Shown piece after piece: positions 44,590 to 55,329 of a stretch of 64,000 nucleotides of DNA. Position numbers and translations under genes: made by a program. The notes beneath the pieces were generated by a model, which saw only the letters and a program-made list of their open reading frames with translations, made no database searches and was not told the DNA's origin. How positions within the stretch are numbered: position 1 is the stretch's first letter; each line of letters starts with the position of its first letter. The stretch is from positions 11,718,001 to 11,782,000 of the forward strand of contig NC_052141.2 of NCBI RefSeq assembly GCF_016086655.4, written 5' to 3'. The stretch is from Lepeophtheirus salmonis (taxonomy: Eukaryota; Arthropoda; Copepoda; Siphonostomatoida; Caligidae).

Positions 44590-45335
44590 TAATCACAAGT
44601 GCGTGAAAGACAAACAGTAGATCTCGGTGCAGAATTGAGATCTACAATAGTGTAATTTCTGCATGCGTATATATTAAGGTGTCCCAAGACATATAACATT
44701 TTTTTTTTTCTACTACTCCTATATGAATTTCCTAAAATTCATACCTCTTCCCCATTTCTTTCTACTAATCAAACATGAATTGCCCAAGACATCGATAACA
44801 GGTTCCGACGATAGCTTAAAGTCAATTTGAAGACTTGATTGTAGGGTGGGCAGATAAATTTATCTTCAAATGAAGATTACACAAAAAAAAAATGCTTATC
44901 ATAAATGTATATTAACACTTTTAACTATTAGTAAATATATGTATGTCTGTTTTGTAACACTTTGGTCTTTTTAATTTGAAGTATCTTCAAGTAATTCAGT
45001 CAAACGTATTTCAACTTTCCCCAGTTCACCCTACTAGATATAAAGTGATTATGTTGAGTTTATCTTTCAGAATTGATATATAATAGTTTTTTATTCATCA
45101 TAATATCATTCCAATCAGTCTTACTATATTTTGAAGGGAGTGAGGTCTTACATACTACATTTTAAATTTCAAATTAGAGAAATGTTGTGACCTTGTTTGA
45201 TTTTAAACAATTATAGACGGGGAGCTCCATGATACCTTGCGTGTAAAATTGGGTTAAATTGTTTAATTAATAATTAATCTAGAGTGTTGACTGTATAATT
45301 TAGAATTTGGATTGTACTCAAATCAAATGTGTTAT
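44590..45335. other. No gene recognised
   Basis: A hairpin (GTAGATCTC and GAGATCTAC, 9-bp arms) lies near 44618-44646. Nothing else is supportable. Confidence 0.4.
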
Positions 45336-45339
45336 TTAC

Positions 45340-46430
45340 ATCAACAAAAATGGATGGACAATTACGTAGTTCAAACAAAAGTGTTTATTTAATTGGTGAT
45401 ACAAAACATCAAATAATGGGCTCGAAACTTCTTTCTACTCGACAAGTTCTTAAAGTTTTATTTCATAACATTCGTGATGTGAATATGTCTATGAATGGAA
45501 GCGCTAATTTGACTGTTCCTGAGTGTATTTTCTTCTGTCAAAAATCAAGAATACCAACACAATCTTTCTTGAATTGTGTGAAAAAATCGTTCAGTTGTAT
45601 CCATCTTGGAGATACATACAAAAAAATTGTAAGAAATTAACAGACATCTTTAATCAGCAATGGGACGAGTTCATTAATAATTTGGATAATTTATAGGACA
45701 TTTTGATACATACCAATTAATAAAAATTGACCAAGGTAGGCTGTTCTTGCAATAACAGAGAAAACCAGGTCGACCAGGTCACTTGGATGTAGTAGATACA
45801 AAAGCTGTCGGAAAAAGAGGACAGATCAAGATGGCGTACAGTAAAAGATCAAAAACGATTAATGAAATATACTTTGTTATCGAATTTATCCCCTGGGAAC
45901 GAATATTTTTCTAATTATTTGAATCTTGATTCTAGTTAATCTGAAAATTTAAATGATTGTCACCCTCTAATTGAAAGCACAGAGTCAATAACAACCCGAA
46001 AAATGACTAATAAAGATTTTATTACTCCAAAGTTAGTAACTACATTAGATAGGTGTCAATTAAGTATGAGAAATACAGTCTTTATTCTTGAAGCAACTAT
46101 TGATTCCTTAGGATTGAATATTCATGAATTTATTCTTAATAAGTCTTCTATCCAAAGAATAGGGAGCGATCGGACGAACAGTATTTGAAGCTGGGGTATC
46201 GTAGCAAAGAACTTGCACATTTTCTTTGAGTTCCCAGTCTAGGATTGCTTTCCAAACATTTTATTTCCTTGTTGTCATCTTCATGAATTAATTTTAAAAA
46301 GTGATTTTGAAGTAAAAATCATGCATGTAAAAACAAATCAAAATATTTCTCTCTTTAAAAAATTAAAGGAAAAATTGGAAAAACATAGATTCTTTCAAAA
46401 TAGTAATTTCTACGAAGACTCTAGCTTTCA
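45340..46430 (+). pseudogene. Second decayed uncharacterised transposase-like gene (related to 36830-38530)
   Basis: From about 45347 the frame reads MDGQLRSSNKSVYLIGD, then QVLKVLFHNIRDVNMSMNGS, then an ECIFFCQKSRIPTQSF segment (the IPT-type N-terminus). A shift gives KLTDIFNQQWDEFINNLDNL, which parallels LFEIL in the other copy. The piece at 46003-46188 has ITPKLVTTLDRCQLSMRNTV and LGLNIHEFILNKSSIQRI. A last piece reads CCHLHELILKSDFEVKI and LFKKLKEKLEKHRFF, ending near 46430. This resembles the same broad class of uncharacterised invertebrate repetitive proteins, but a distinct subfamily. No long TIRs were found around it. At least four frameshifts or stops occur. Confidence 0.6.
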
Positions 46431-46479
46431 TCATTGGGGCCCTCCAATAATGAAAGCTAGCAGGTTTATCCCCAAAACG

Positions 46480-46995
46480 ATCCATACCGGTACATAATTA
46501 CTTACAAATATACTTAATTTGAAATATATACTACAACAGGTTGCCTGCTTTGCAGGGCTGAATAGTGGGGAATAGAAACAAAGAATGAAGGTAGAAGAAA
46601 ATAAACAGAGACAAGGATATAAAAAGAGACAGAGTGAAGGTTGTATATATAGAAAGATAGAAGGCAAAGACGGCTTTATTTCGCTCAAAAACAGGGTCTT
46701 AAAGAACTCGAAGGCACGAATATATATCATAGGAACATGTTTGGTTATTTTGTAGGCCTACTTGCCAAATTTCAGACTGATCTGTTACATCATTTTTGAT
46801 TCTGTGTATGAGAAAACCAAATATCGACTTTTAAAAATATATAAGACTACCGTTAAAGGGGTAGATAGAGGAGAATGGAAACAAAAAATGAAGTTAGAAA
46901 ATAAGAAATAGAGAGAGATACAGAGGGAGAAGAGAAGAGAGAAGATACTAAGAGAAGGACGAGAAGATTTTATTTCGTTCCAAAAAAAAAATATA
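46480..46995. repeat. Purine-rich direct duplication, offset about 310 bp
   Basis: Block 1 (46500-46690) and block 2 (46810-46985) share GGGGAATAGAAACAAAGAAT versus GGAGAATGGAAACAAAAAAT. They also share a G/A-rich stretch (GAAGGTAGAAGAAAATAA versus GAAGTTAGAAAATAAGAAAT, then AGAGAGA runs) and GGCTTTATTTCGCTCAAAA versus GATTTTATTTCGTTCCAAAA. The two minus-strand frames at 46431-47000 (rich in Ser, Leu and Phe) are translations of the pyrimidine strand of these blocks and are not genes. Confidence 0.6.
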
Positions 46996-46999
46996 TACA

Positions 47000-48620
47000 A
47001 AAACTGATTGAGGGTTCAAGCCTTAATAAAAAGTACGAGCGACACCATAAGTGATTTCTATGTTAATAATAAATAACTTTAACTTGTTCAAACTAAAAAA
47101 AGAGTTTAAATTTGTCAAAATAAATTGGGTTTATTTTTCAAGGTTTCAAGATAATAATAGGACACGTTTATTATTAATGATTTTTTCTTGATAAAATGAG
47201 GCATAGACTTATAGCAAATGCAATTAACTTTCTTTGTGGGAGTAAAGGCCTTGTTCTCTACTCAATAATTCATCTTAGCTAATAGTCAAATAATAAAAAT
47301 ATAACCATAAACAAAAAATATTTTATGGATTTTTGCAAATGAAGTAACCTTAATATTTTTAAAAAGATGATTTAGATGTGTAGGTTCACCTACCCACAGA
47401 TGGTTACTCAAAATCAGAGTCCACAATAAACTTAATTAAATCCTCTCAGGTAAAACTCACATCAAAATCCGTCTAATTCATATTTATTATATATACTTAA
47501 ATATAATCAACAAACAAGGTAATTTGAGATTGAGATCCTACGACATAACTTCCCTTTTTCCAAAAGGCTTTAAAACAAGTTTTCTAAATTAGAAAAGTAG
47601 AATTTTTGTTTTAGAATAATTGTACAGATTTAAAGTTTTGTTTTTATATAGTTTTGAAATGATAAGCGATGTCCTTCATTGTCAATACACCGTACATTGA
47701 TATTTTACTACTACTCAGTATCATTTTTTTTCTCTTTAAACAACTTTTCATTGAGAAATTTTATATGCATAGTTACTTTATGCAAAAAAAATGCAAACTT
47801 TAATAGGCAACATGTCTTATTTTATAACTTTGAATGATTAGTTGGTTAAATAATTAGAAATATCCATTTTTGCTAAGGTCTAAAAATTGTTGTTTTTCCC
47901 AAATAAATGCGGTTCCAATTACTTGATTTGAAGAAATTGCACCAATCTAAAATTCTTGTATGACATCAGCTTTATTTCTCTACCAACATTATTGTCCCAT
48001 GAGTTATTTGTGTTCAAATAATTTTCCAAATTTCTAATTATAAAAACGAATTTGAAAGAACGTTTTTTGTGTATTAGAAACTAAAGGAATTAATTGAGTT
48101 TCATAAATGGCACCAACAAAAACTCCAGAGGTAAATTGCAATTACTTTAATTTTATAAATATTATGTTAAATCATTTTGGTCAATATTTATGTTCGAACC
48201 CAATTGTACGTCCCTCACGACTTCTAAGCGTGATAGCAACGGACTGTATTTCCATAAAAACTGTAGAATCTCCCCTCTTGAATGAAACCACGTCCGCTAC
48301 TACTTCTAATGCCTGATTGCCAAACCTTATAATTATTACATGCTCCCGGTACTATGTATTTTTTATCAGCAGTCGATTAATTGAAATCAAATTTGGTCAC
48401 AAAAATTATATAAATAACTTTTTACTCAATATTTATTTGTCCTCTTATAAACATATTATAGACAATTGTACACCGTGACGCAACACTACCTTAATTTGAA
48501 CCCATATCAAAATATACCAAAATTAAAATATTCATACTAATAGTATTTGGGAGTGGTCAATATTTCGGACATGTGAGAGAAGGAGTTATGCTTTGAATAA
48601 TTACCTATTATGATTGAAGA
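47000..48620. other. No gene recognised
   Basis: The 69-codon plus frame at 48107-48316 and its antisense have no clear family resemblance. No repeat was identified. Confidence 0.4.
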
Positions 48621-48628
48621 ATTACATA

Positions 48629-49110
48629 GGGAGTGGTCCATTGAAATTTGAACACTTACTAATTAAATAATTAATAAAGGTTGAGAGATTAAAACTAATT
48701 CATATTTCGATATATTAAAGCACAGGCAATTAGTTACAAAACAAAACAAGTCAGAGTTCTCTAGCTTACGTACAAGTTGAGAAAATGATACTTGAACGTG
48801 ATCACAGAATTTCCATTCACAAACAGTTGTGCTTCTACAGGATCACCGTCTTAGCCGTAAGCATGTCATAAATGTTGGAGAGGAAGAATGGCCAAACTGG
48901 ACCTAGAGGAGTTAAAAAACAGCCTAGGCCAATCCCCTCAAATTCATGAGGTCTATGCAAAATATTTCGTGATTTCACACCAGACTGCTGAAAGAGCTAT
49001 ATAAAAGTGGTTGGAAAGATCCTTGTGAGGATGGAGGGACCACTTTTGACAACAACAATGAAAGAAACCTATCTCCTCCGTTTCAAGACTTTAAGTATTT
49101 TGAACTCTTT
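48629..49110 (+). pseudogene. Tc1/mariner-type 5' end and N-terminal transposase fragment (copy 2)
   Basis: After TA (48627-48628) the sequence reads GGGAGTGGTCCATTGAAATT, the same 5' end as the minus-strand copy at 23935. The leader is collinear through ATTAGTTACAAAACAAAAC. The coding part includes MILERDHRISIHKQL and AKLDLEELKNSLGQSPQIHE, then a second helix with ISHQTAERAI and ERSL-type remains, stopping in the same linker region near 49110. No catalytic domain remains. That both copies end at nearly the same point may reflect a shared deletion derivative. Confidence 0.7.
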
Positions 49111-49209
49111 TTTGACACTTTTGACAAAAAATAGTACAACTACCAACTGATTTCTGATCTCTTTCCTTTAACATCTTTGTCAGCGAAAGGTTATGATATA
49201 CAATTAAGA

Positions 49210-49850
49210 TCATATATTTACTATAGTGTGTTTTCACTGACATCATAAATTCCATTATAATTGAAGGAGACGGCAATTTTGTGGCTTATAGATGGTATTT
49301 TTATTACATGGAAATTGACAAATTTTTCGTTTAATCATAAATAAACTCCATCAAATAGCTTAAAAACTTTTTAAAAAAAAGACTTAATTCCTTCATTGAA
49401 TACTTCTTGATGCCAATGATTTTTATCATTGGCATCAATTGGTATTTGAATATAATTAAACAAATACATATTATTTACTAAAAATTCCTAAAAATGTGTA
49501 GATTTGTACAATTATTTATGAATCGGAGGAGGCATTTGGGATGAGAGAAGTAGAAGATTTAGAGAAAAATATAATATTCTTTCCATTGTAATAAATAATT
49601 GATTGTTTACAACATGGAAATAAGATAATATATATAACGATGTTATTACATATTTTTAATACATTCAAGTATCCTATATATAATAGGCAATAAGGAGATA
49701 CATTTCTATATAAAATAAGTTATAAGTCCTTTTATTTATTGATCCCATTTTGACGTAATCCAATAGCTTATTACTTTCCTTAATATGAATGAGAAAATGC
49801 TGTTCATTGTTTAAAAAAACTATATAGTTTAAGCACCAAGCTTCTAATGA
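49210..49850. repeat. Dispersed repeat family C, copy 2
   Basis: It is collinear with 20140-20690 (CCATTATAATTGAAGG, ACTCCATCAAATAGCTTAAA, ATTTGTACAATTATTTATGA, TTTTGACGTAATCCAATAGC). It carries a perfect 14-bp-arm hairpin at 49407-49438 (TTGATGCCAATGAT, loop TTTT) that is not evident in the other copy. Confidence 0.6.
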
Positions 49851-49854
49851 AAAA

Positions 49855-50185
49855 GCTTACTCACATACTAACAAGAACTAATTCTTATTCCACCACTCAA
49901 CGTTTCAAATACTAATAAGGTTAAAATAAATTTTAAAAAATGCGCTCGTTTGACTAGTATAAACTTATTCCTCCGCTAGATGGCGCTTTGAAATACCACA
50001 GAGGATGTTACTTTATTATTTTCCTCGTAAAGTATTTAAATGTACATACGACCATTCCTCAGCCTCTCAGATCCCTAAAACGGACAAAACATAGTATCGT
50101 CAGTTTGCAAATGAATTTGATGGCGTCATAATCGTTTCTGCACTTGCTATATATCCTTTTATTATAAACAAAGTATTCTATAATA
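49855..50185. other. No feature recognised
   Basis: AT-rich. A short GCTAGATGGCGCTTTGAAAT string at 49975 is not assigned. Confidence 0.35.
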
Positions 50186-50189
50186 ACTA

Positions 50190-50745
50190 CCACGTTAAGG
50201 TGGTCTTTTTTAGGTGGGTGCTATATGGTAAGTGTTTGGGCCTCCCTATGAGTTGAAAAAAATAATATTGTATCTTCTGAGGGTGATAAAAAATAATGAG
50301 AAAAAAATCAGCGTGCAGTTACAAATCTCCACATATGTTAGGTACTGGAAGGAGTGTAGAAAACTCTATAATAACACTACTCTTGATGCGTTTGTATACT
50401 CGCCTGTCATCTCTTTCCTTAAATATGTTTTATCCATAAAGGTTTGACGAATGGGAAGAAAAATTCGTCAAATGGCTTATACTTTTTGAAATTTCAAAGA
50501 AGAAGAATGGTACTTCTAAGGTAACATGGGTCCTGGAATTTACAATTCTTAATTGCAAGGCCCTCATTGCCTGCCGATCATCTATCTCTAAGCCTATTCG
50601 GGAAGATTTTAGGAGCTTCTACCCTAAATTTCTCTGTCGTTTTTGCAAGAAAGGAAATCTGGTACCTCCCATCAACTTCACGTAATCAAAGAAATATTTT
50701 AATAAGGATTTTAAGAAATTTTAACAAATAGTACAACATTTCATA
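50190..50745 (+). pseudogene. Retroelement 3' end with zinc-knuckle remnant (copy 2)
   Basis: FGPPYELKK opens the recognisable part, followed by a shifted NNEKKISVQLQIS and WKECRKLYNNTTLDAFVYSP. The latter occupies the position of the C-x2-C-x8-H-x4-C knuckle but keeps only the second Cys. LTNGKKNSSNGLYFLKFQRR and FLIARPSLPADHLSL follow, with HVI and a lysine-rich end near 50720. DNA similarity to the reverse complement of 61064-61760 is evident along the whole length (for example TTTGAAATTTCAAAGAAGAA and ACAATTCTTAATTG). It is more decayed than the 61-kb copy. Confidence 0.6.
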
Positions 50746-50749
50746 TTTA

Positions 50750-51005
50750 TTTATGTACAAGTTACACATTGGTTCGGATTATTTATGTATGTACGTTCTG
50801 TATAATATAAAAACCAAGTAAATAATGATATAAAATAATTCCAATAGTCGGAGATAATGATACACTTAATTGGCCAATTACTTCCAGTAAAGAAGTTGAA
50901 CGGAGGTCATGTTTTCGCCTATGATTGTTTGTTTGTAAGTAGGATTATCGAAAAATTTACAGATTGATTTCAGTAAAACTTTGTAGGAAGGTTATATATG
51001 GTTAC
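50750..51005. other. No feature recognised
   Basis: AT-rich spacer before the minisatellite. Confidence 0.35.
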
Positions 51006-51009
51006 AGTA

Positions 51010-51545
51010 AGAGGTCATTCAATTTTGAGAGTTCAAGGTCAAATGATAAGGTCAAACCAAACGTTAAAAACACAAAATTGACCATAACTTTTGAACCAAT
51101 TGAAATTCATAACTCAAATTTTTATATTTTGATAATTCAAAGTCACTCAAATCCTTAAAAATGCCTAATCGACCATGTTTTTTGAACAAATTGATATACA
51201 TGACTCAAATTAAATCTTTGAGAGGTACTGGTCAAGTACAAAGGTAATACAAAACGTTAAAACGTACATTTACCCAAACTTTTGAACAAGTTGAGCTGTT
51301 AATCACTCAAGTTAAATTTTCAGAGATCAAGTTCAAAGTTTTAGTTAACAATCAAAAAATCATAATGGTCGATAAGGCTTAAACAAATTGAGATTCATAA
51401 CTCAAATTAAACTTTGAGGGGTCAAAGGGAGACAAAACTTTAAAAATCCAATATTGACCATAATTTTTGATCCAATTGAGATACATTGGTTAAGTTAAAT
51501 TTTGAGTCAAGGTCAAGGTGTAAGGTCACACAGAAAGTTAAGTTA
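51010..51545. repeat. Minisatellite, about 95-bp unit, five or more copies
   Basis: The phrase TTTTGAACAAATTGAGATTC and variants recur near 51089, 51180, 51281, 51376 and 51466, a spacing of 90-101 bp. Each is followed by CATAACTCAAATTAAA-type sequence, a TTTGAGAGGTCAAGG-type string and an AAAACGTTAAAAAC-type string. Two copies keep TCAAGGTCA (near 51034 and 51514). The 64-codon plus frame (50964-51158) is repeat-derived. Confidence 0.7.
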
Positions 51546-51549
51546 AAGT

Positions 51550-53225
51550 TTTAGGAAATTGAGGCAGAGGTTTGTACTCTACGAGTGTTTTGTTCAAGTT
51601 GAGAAATAATTTAAGAACCTTTTTCTTTCTTTAAAATTAAAGGTTGTAAGATATTATGAAGATCACATCCTGGCAATGAATAGAAGAAGGATTTTTTTTC
51701 CTCTTTCCGCTCTTTTAGTTAAGCAAAAGAAACACACCTGTAAATAAATGTAAATACAATTTTATATTTAAAATATTACACCTCCGCAAATTACCAGGAG
51801 AACATAAAAAACTTACACACTTTATATTTAAAATTCTAGGGTTGTCAGTGACTGACTTTAAAACTTTCGGTCCTACATCTTAGTTATATGGTCTAACAGA
51901 TAAATCCAGAAAAAGTTTGAATTCAACAAAAGTAAACATTTGTGGTTTCTCGATAACTCTTCAGAGATATTTTACTGAAAACATTGTTAAAGGTATGTTA
52001 TTATTGCATAGACGTAACACATGCTAATAAATAATATCCTCAATATTTTTTATATATTTAATTTAATTACGTTTATTTATGACTAAAAGAGTTTCTGCAG
52101 AAGCTATTTGTAAAAACCCAAGCGGCGTTTCATGCCACCGATTCCCGAACTACCTTGCAAGAGGGAAGACTTGGATTTTGGCTTGCCGAAGAAAAGACAA
52201 ATTTAATACTGATAAAGTCAGAATTTGATAATTAATTAAATTTAAAAATATCCTTTTGGCATTATATTTAGTAAAATATCGCTTAAGAAATATAGAGTAA
52301 CCAATTCTATGATAATGACATCATTTATTTAAACTTCTACTATTTAAATTTATCATGTATTAATAACCAAGACTCCTCCCAATGACGTCACCAGAAATAG
52401 AAAGAGAGAGATTTGAATAATAAATCTGCTGTGCTTACCCAGCCATTTTCTTGTTGCCTAACCTTGTTCTAGTAAAATTGCTCAGCAATATCATTAATGT
52501 CCACATTGTTTTTTGGCCAGAATGGAAAGTTGGTCTCAGAAAAGGACTGTGTAACCTTTTGCTTGTCTTGAACCCAATGTCGTTATTAATTCCCTTCTTG
52601 ACGTTGTAAATACCTTAATAATTAAGTTGTGTATCTCTATTGGTCAGCATTTAGCGGGAAATAGAGATACAAAATGGATTCTTTTGTTTCCTTCTAAGAA
52701 CCTTTTTCGATTGATCCTGTTATTTTTTTTAAATGGAATGTTAATCATCAGAGTTTGTCCGCTGATGAGAGGAATTATCCATTCCTCTCATGTATTTTAT
52801 TATTCTTCTCTATTTCAAGTGTCAAGATTTCAATTACACACCCGGTAAAATATTCAAGAAATATATGCAAAAGTTTATTTATTTTTTAGTTGTTACCCGG
52901 TAGATATATTATGATGTACCCATTAGGCAGATACAGCTGGTATTTATGCAGCTAATACTAATATTATTTACAATGAATGTACATAATATTGAGATAGATA
53001 AATATTATATTGTCTGAGTACGAATAAAACGTACTAGATAATATCAACCAAATAAGGCAATGTGGATGATATTTGAAACGCCTTTAATTTAATAACAATA
53101 AACTAACACATCCATTAATTTGTATATTTTCATTAGCGTGGTCCTGAAATTTGTTTTTAGTATTCCAAATGATGAGTGATATAATTTAAGAGACAGAACT
53201 ATATAAGACCACCGTCTACAATGTT
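51550..53225. other. No gene recognised
   Basis: The 73-codon plus frame at 52627-52848 is unsupported. I saw no paired termini or tandem structure. Confidence 0.4.
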
Positions 53226-53229
53226 CAAA

Positions 53230-53525
53230 AAATATGTAAACGTTATTGTTATAAAAAAAACAAATTTTTTTTTTGTTAATGCATGTGGATTTTGAAATTG
53301 ATTGCCAAAGAGTTCAAATTTTGTAAACAGCTCTGATTTTTTTTGAAATTTCTTTCCAATAAATTTAATTTTTGTGAATAACTTTGGATTTTTTCATTTT
53401 TCTTCGAAAAATGTAATGTTCGATAATAAAAAAAATATAACAATTTATTATTTGAAAGTTCAATTTTGATTTTTTTTTCCAAAAAAATTAAACTTGTTAT
53501 AGTAATTAGACGTTTGAAACCGTTT
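53230..53525. repeat. AT-array repeat without GC ends
   Basis: GCATGTGGATTTTGAAATTG, AACAGCTCTGATTTTTTTTG and AATAACTTTGGATTTTTTC show the unit of about 50 bp of the AT-array family. The 68-codon minus frame is composition-driven. Confidence 0.5.
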
Positions 53526-53529
53526 TAAA

Positions 53530-54050
53530 AGTGTATGTTTGAACCCAAAACAATGGAAGAAAATTTTTCAAAACGTTCAAGAATTGTTGAACCAAACTTA
53601 TTTTTCTATTTTGCAGTATATATTACATAGGGTAAATAAACTTAATAATATTAAGTTTCAATCAGAGCATTTTAGTGCTACATATTTTCCATATGATGAT
53701 ATCATTGGAATGCAAAACATACGAGAGGTTATTTGTTAAAGATCAAATACTGTCAGAAATTGATCCGTATAATCAAAATTACCATAAAAATATTAAAGAA
53801 GTTTATCTTAGAGATAAAGTATAATTGCATTTGATGAATAACCTGTTTGATGAAATGCCTGATGGAAAATTTAAACATGATTTTTTAAAGTTCCATGTAG
53901 AGCAATCTAATCAAATATGAAAGAGATTTAATTTTGATAAAAATGGGATAATTTCTAAGTGATTGTTATAAAATCCTAAAATTTCCCAAGCATTTAATCA
54001 CCATAAATTATTCAATTAACTATTCCCTTTTATTAGGAAATATAAGCGCA
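53530..54050 (+). pseudogene. Unassigned degenerate coding-like fragment
   Basis: A 66-codon frame (53539-53739) is followed in another frame by CKTYERLFVKDQILSEIDPY, NIKEVYLRDKV, a stop, HLMNNLFDEMPDGKFKHDFL and KFHVEQSN. The amino acid composition is protein-like rather than AT noise, and the frame changes look like decay. I do not recognise the family. It sits between two AT arrays and could be part of a composite element. Confidence 0.35.
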
Positions 54051-54060
54051 AAAAAAACTA

Positions 54061-54605
54061 TACCAGAGGCATCCGCAGAAATTGGGCTGGAGGGGCTGTA
54101 GCCTCTCCCCCATCCCCATTTTTCCTTCCTAAAAAATAAATTTTCTGTAAAATATCTATGGATTTTTGAAACTTTTCTCCGAAAATTTTATATTTAAACT
54201 TTTTTTTGAAATTTAAAAAAAAAAAAATTTTTTGTGAACAGCTGTGGATTTTGATATTTTGATTCAAAAAATTTAATTTTTTGGGAACAGCTGTTGATTT
54301 TTTATATTTTTTTCCATAAAATTTAATTTTTTGATTATACCTACAGATTTTTGAATTTAGCATAAAAAAAATGTTTTTTTGTGAATGTCTGTGAATTTTT
54401 GGAACTTTTTATTACAAAATTTAATATTAAAATTTTTTTTCAAGAGAAATAATTTCGCAAATTTTTCCCCTAAAATTAAATTTTTGAATTTTTTTCTCAA
54501 AAATTTAATTTTTCAAATTTTGTTATAAAAATTTTAATTTATTTAAAAAAAAAAAAAAACGAAATGCTAAAACCAAGTCCTCCCCAAAATAAATATTTCT
54601 GCTGA
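54061..54605. repeat. AT-array repeat with GC-richer ends
   Basis: The left edge reads CCAGAGGCATCCGCAGAAAT then GGGCTGGAGGGGCTGTAGCC, close to the 16.7-kb left edge (GGAAGGGCTGTAGC). The right edge reads CCAAGTCCTCCCCAAAATAA then ATTTCTGCTGATACT. GCAGAAAT at the left and ATTTCTGC at the right are inverted, suggesting short terminal inverted repeats. The interior repeats GGATTTTTGAAAC-type units. Confidence 0.6.
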
Positions 54606-54609
54606 TACT

Positions 54610-55325
54610 CTTTTATCCTAATTCTCTGGGGTTTCCTTGAAAAGTTCTCTGACAGCCCTGAGCGTCAAATATACGACATTGTCATATATATGATATAATT
54701 TTTGCATATACATTATTTTCTATAAGTTTTTTAAATTTTAGAGTAAACCCTAATTGATTTTGAATTTTCAACGAATTTTCTATGACTTTTTATGCTGTTG
54801 TCAACAATAGAGAGACGCTGGAACGATTATTCTCGATTAAATCATTGCAAAAATTACTTTAACATTTTAACATTACTTTGAATAATATTTCAAATTATTC
54901 TTTGTAGTCACAATTCCATGTCCTCAGGCAGATGTGACATCTAGATGTTTACATAAATGCATGAAGGTCATGAATGTGGCATGTCTGAAAATCAAGGATA
55001 CAAATATTAGGCGAAAAAGTTCACCTAAAGGGTAATATTCCTCAGTGACTTTTCTTTTCATAAGATGTTGTCATTAATATTTAAGATTCTTTTCTACTAA
55101 ATACACCATATCCGCACCTACCTCCCAATCTAACGAATTGATAGACCCGAATTTTACCCATGTACCATCTTCTCTGTTTTTCGAATTTTGTATCCCATTT
55201 TGCATTTTTAGAGACTTGAAGTTTTTGCTTTACCGTCCCATTTCAATGGAGTCCTTTGTGTACAAATATTTAAACTTATATACCTAATAGAGGTTTCGAG
55301 ATGTCATTGTAAAACATTTGATGGT
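54610..55325. other. No feature recognised
   Basis: AT-rich. I found no TIR for the transposase gene that follows. Confidence 0.35.
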
Positions 55326-55329
55326 AAAT

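Noticed and set aside
46431..47000. Two minus-strand frames rich in Ser, Leu, Phe and Cys that look like signal or membrane proteins
   Set aside because: They are the pyrimidine-strand translation of a duplicated purine-rich repeat.
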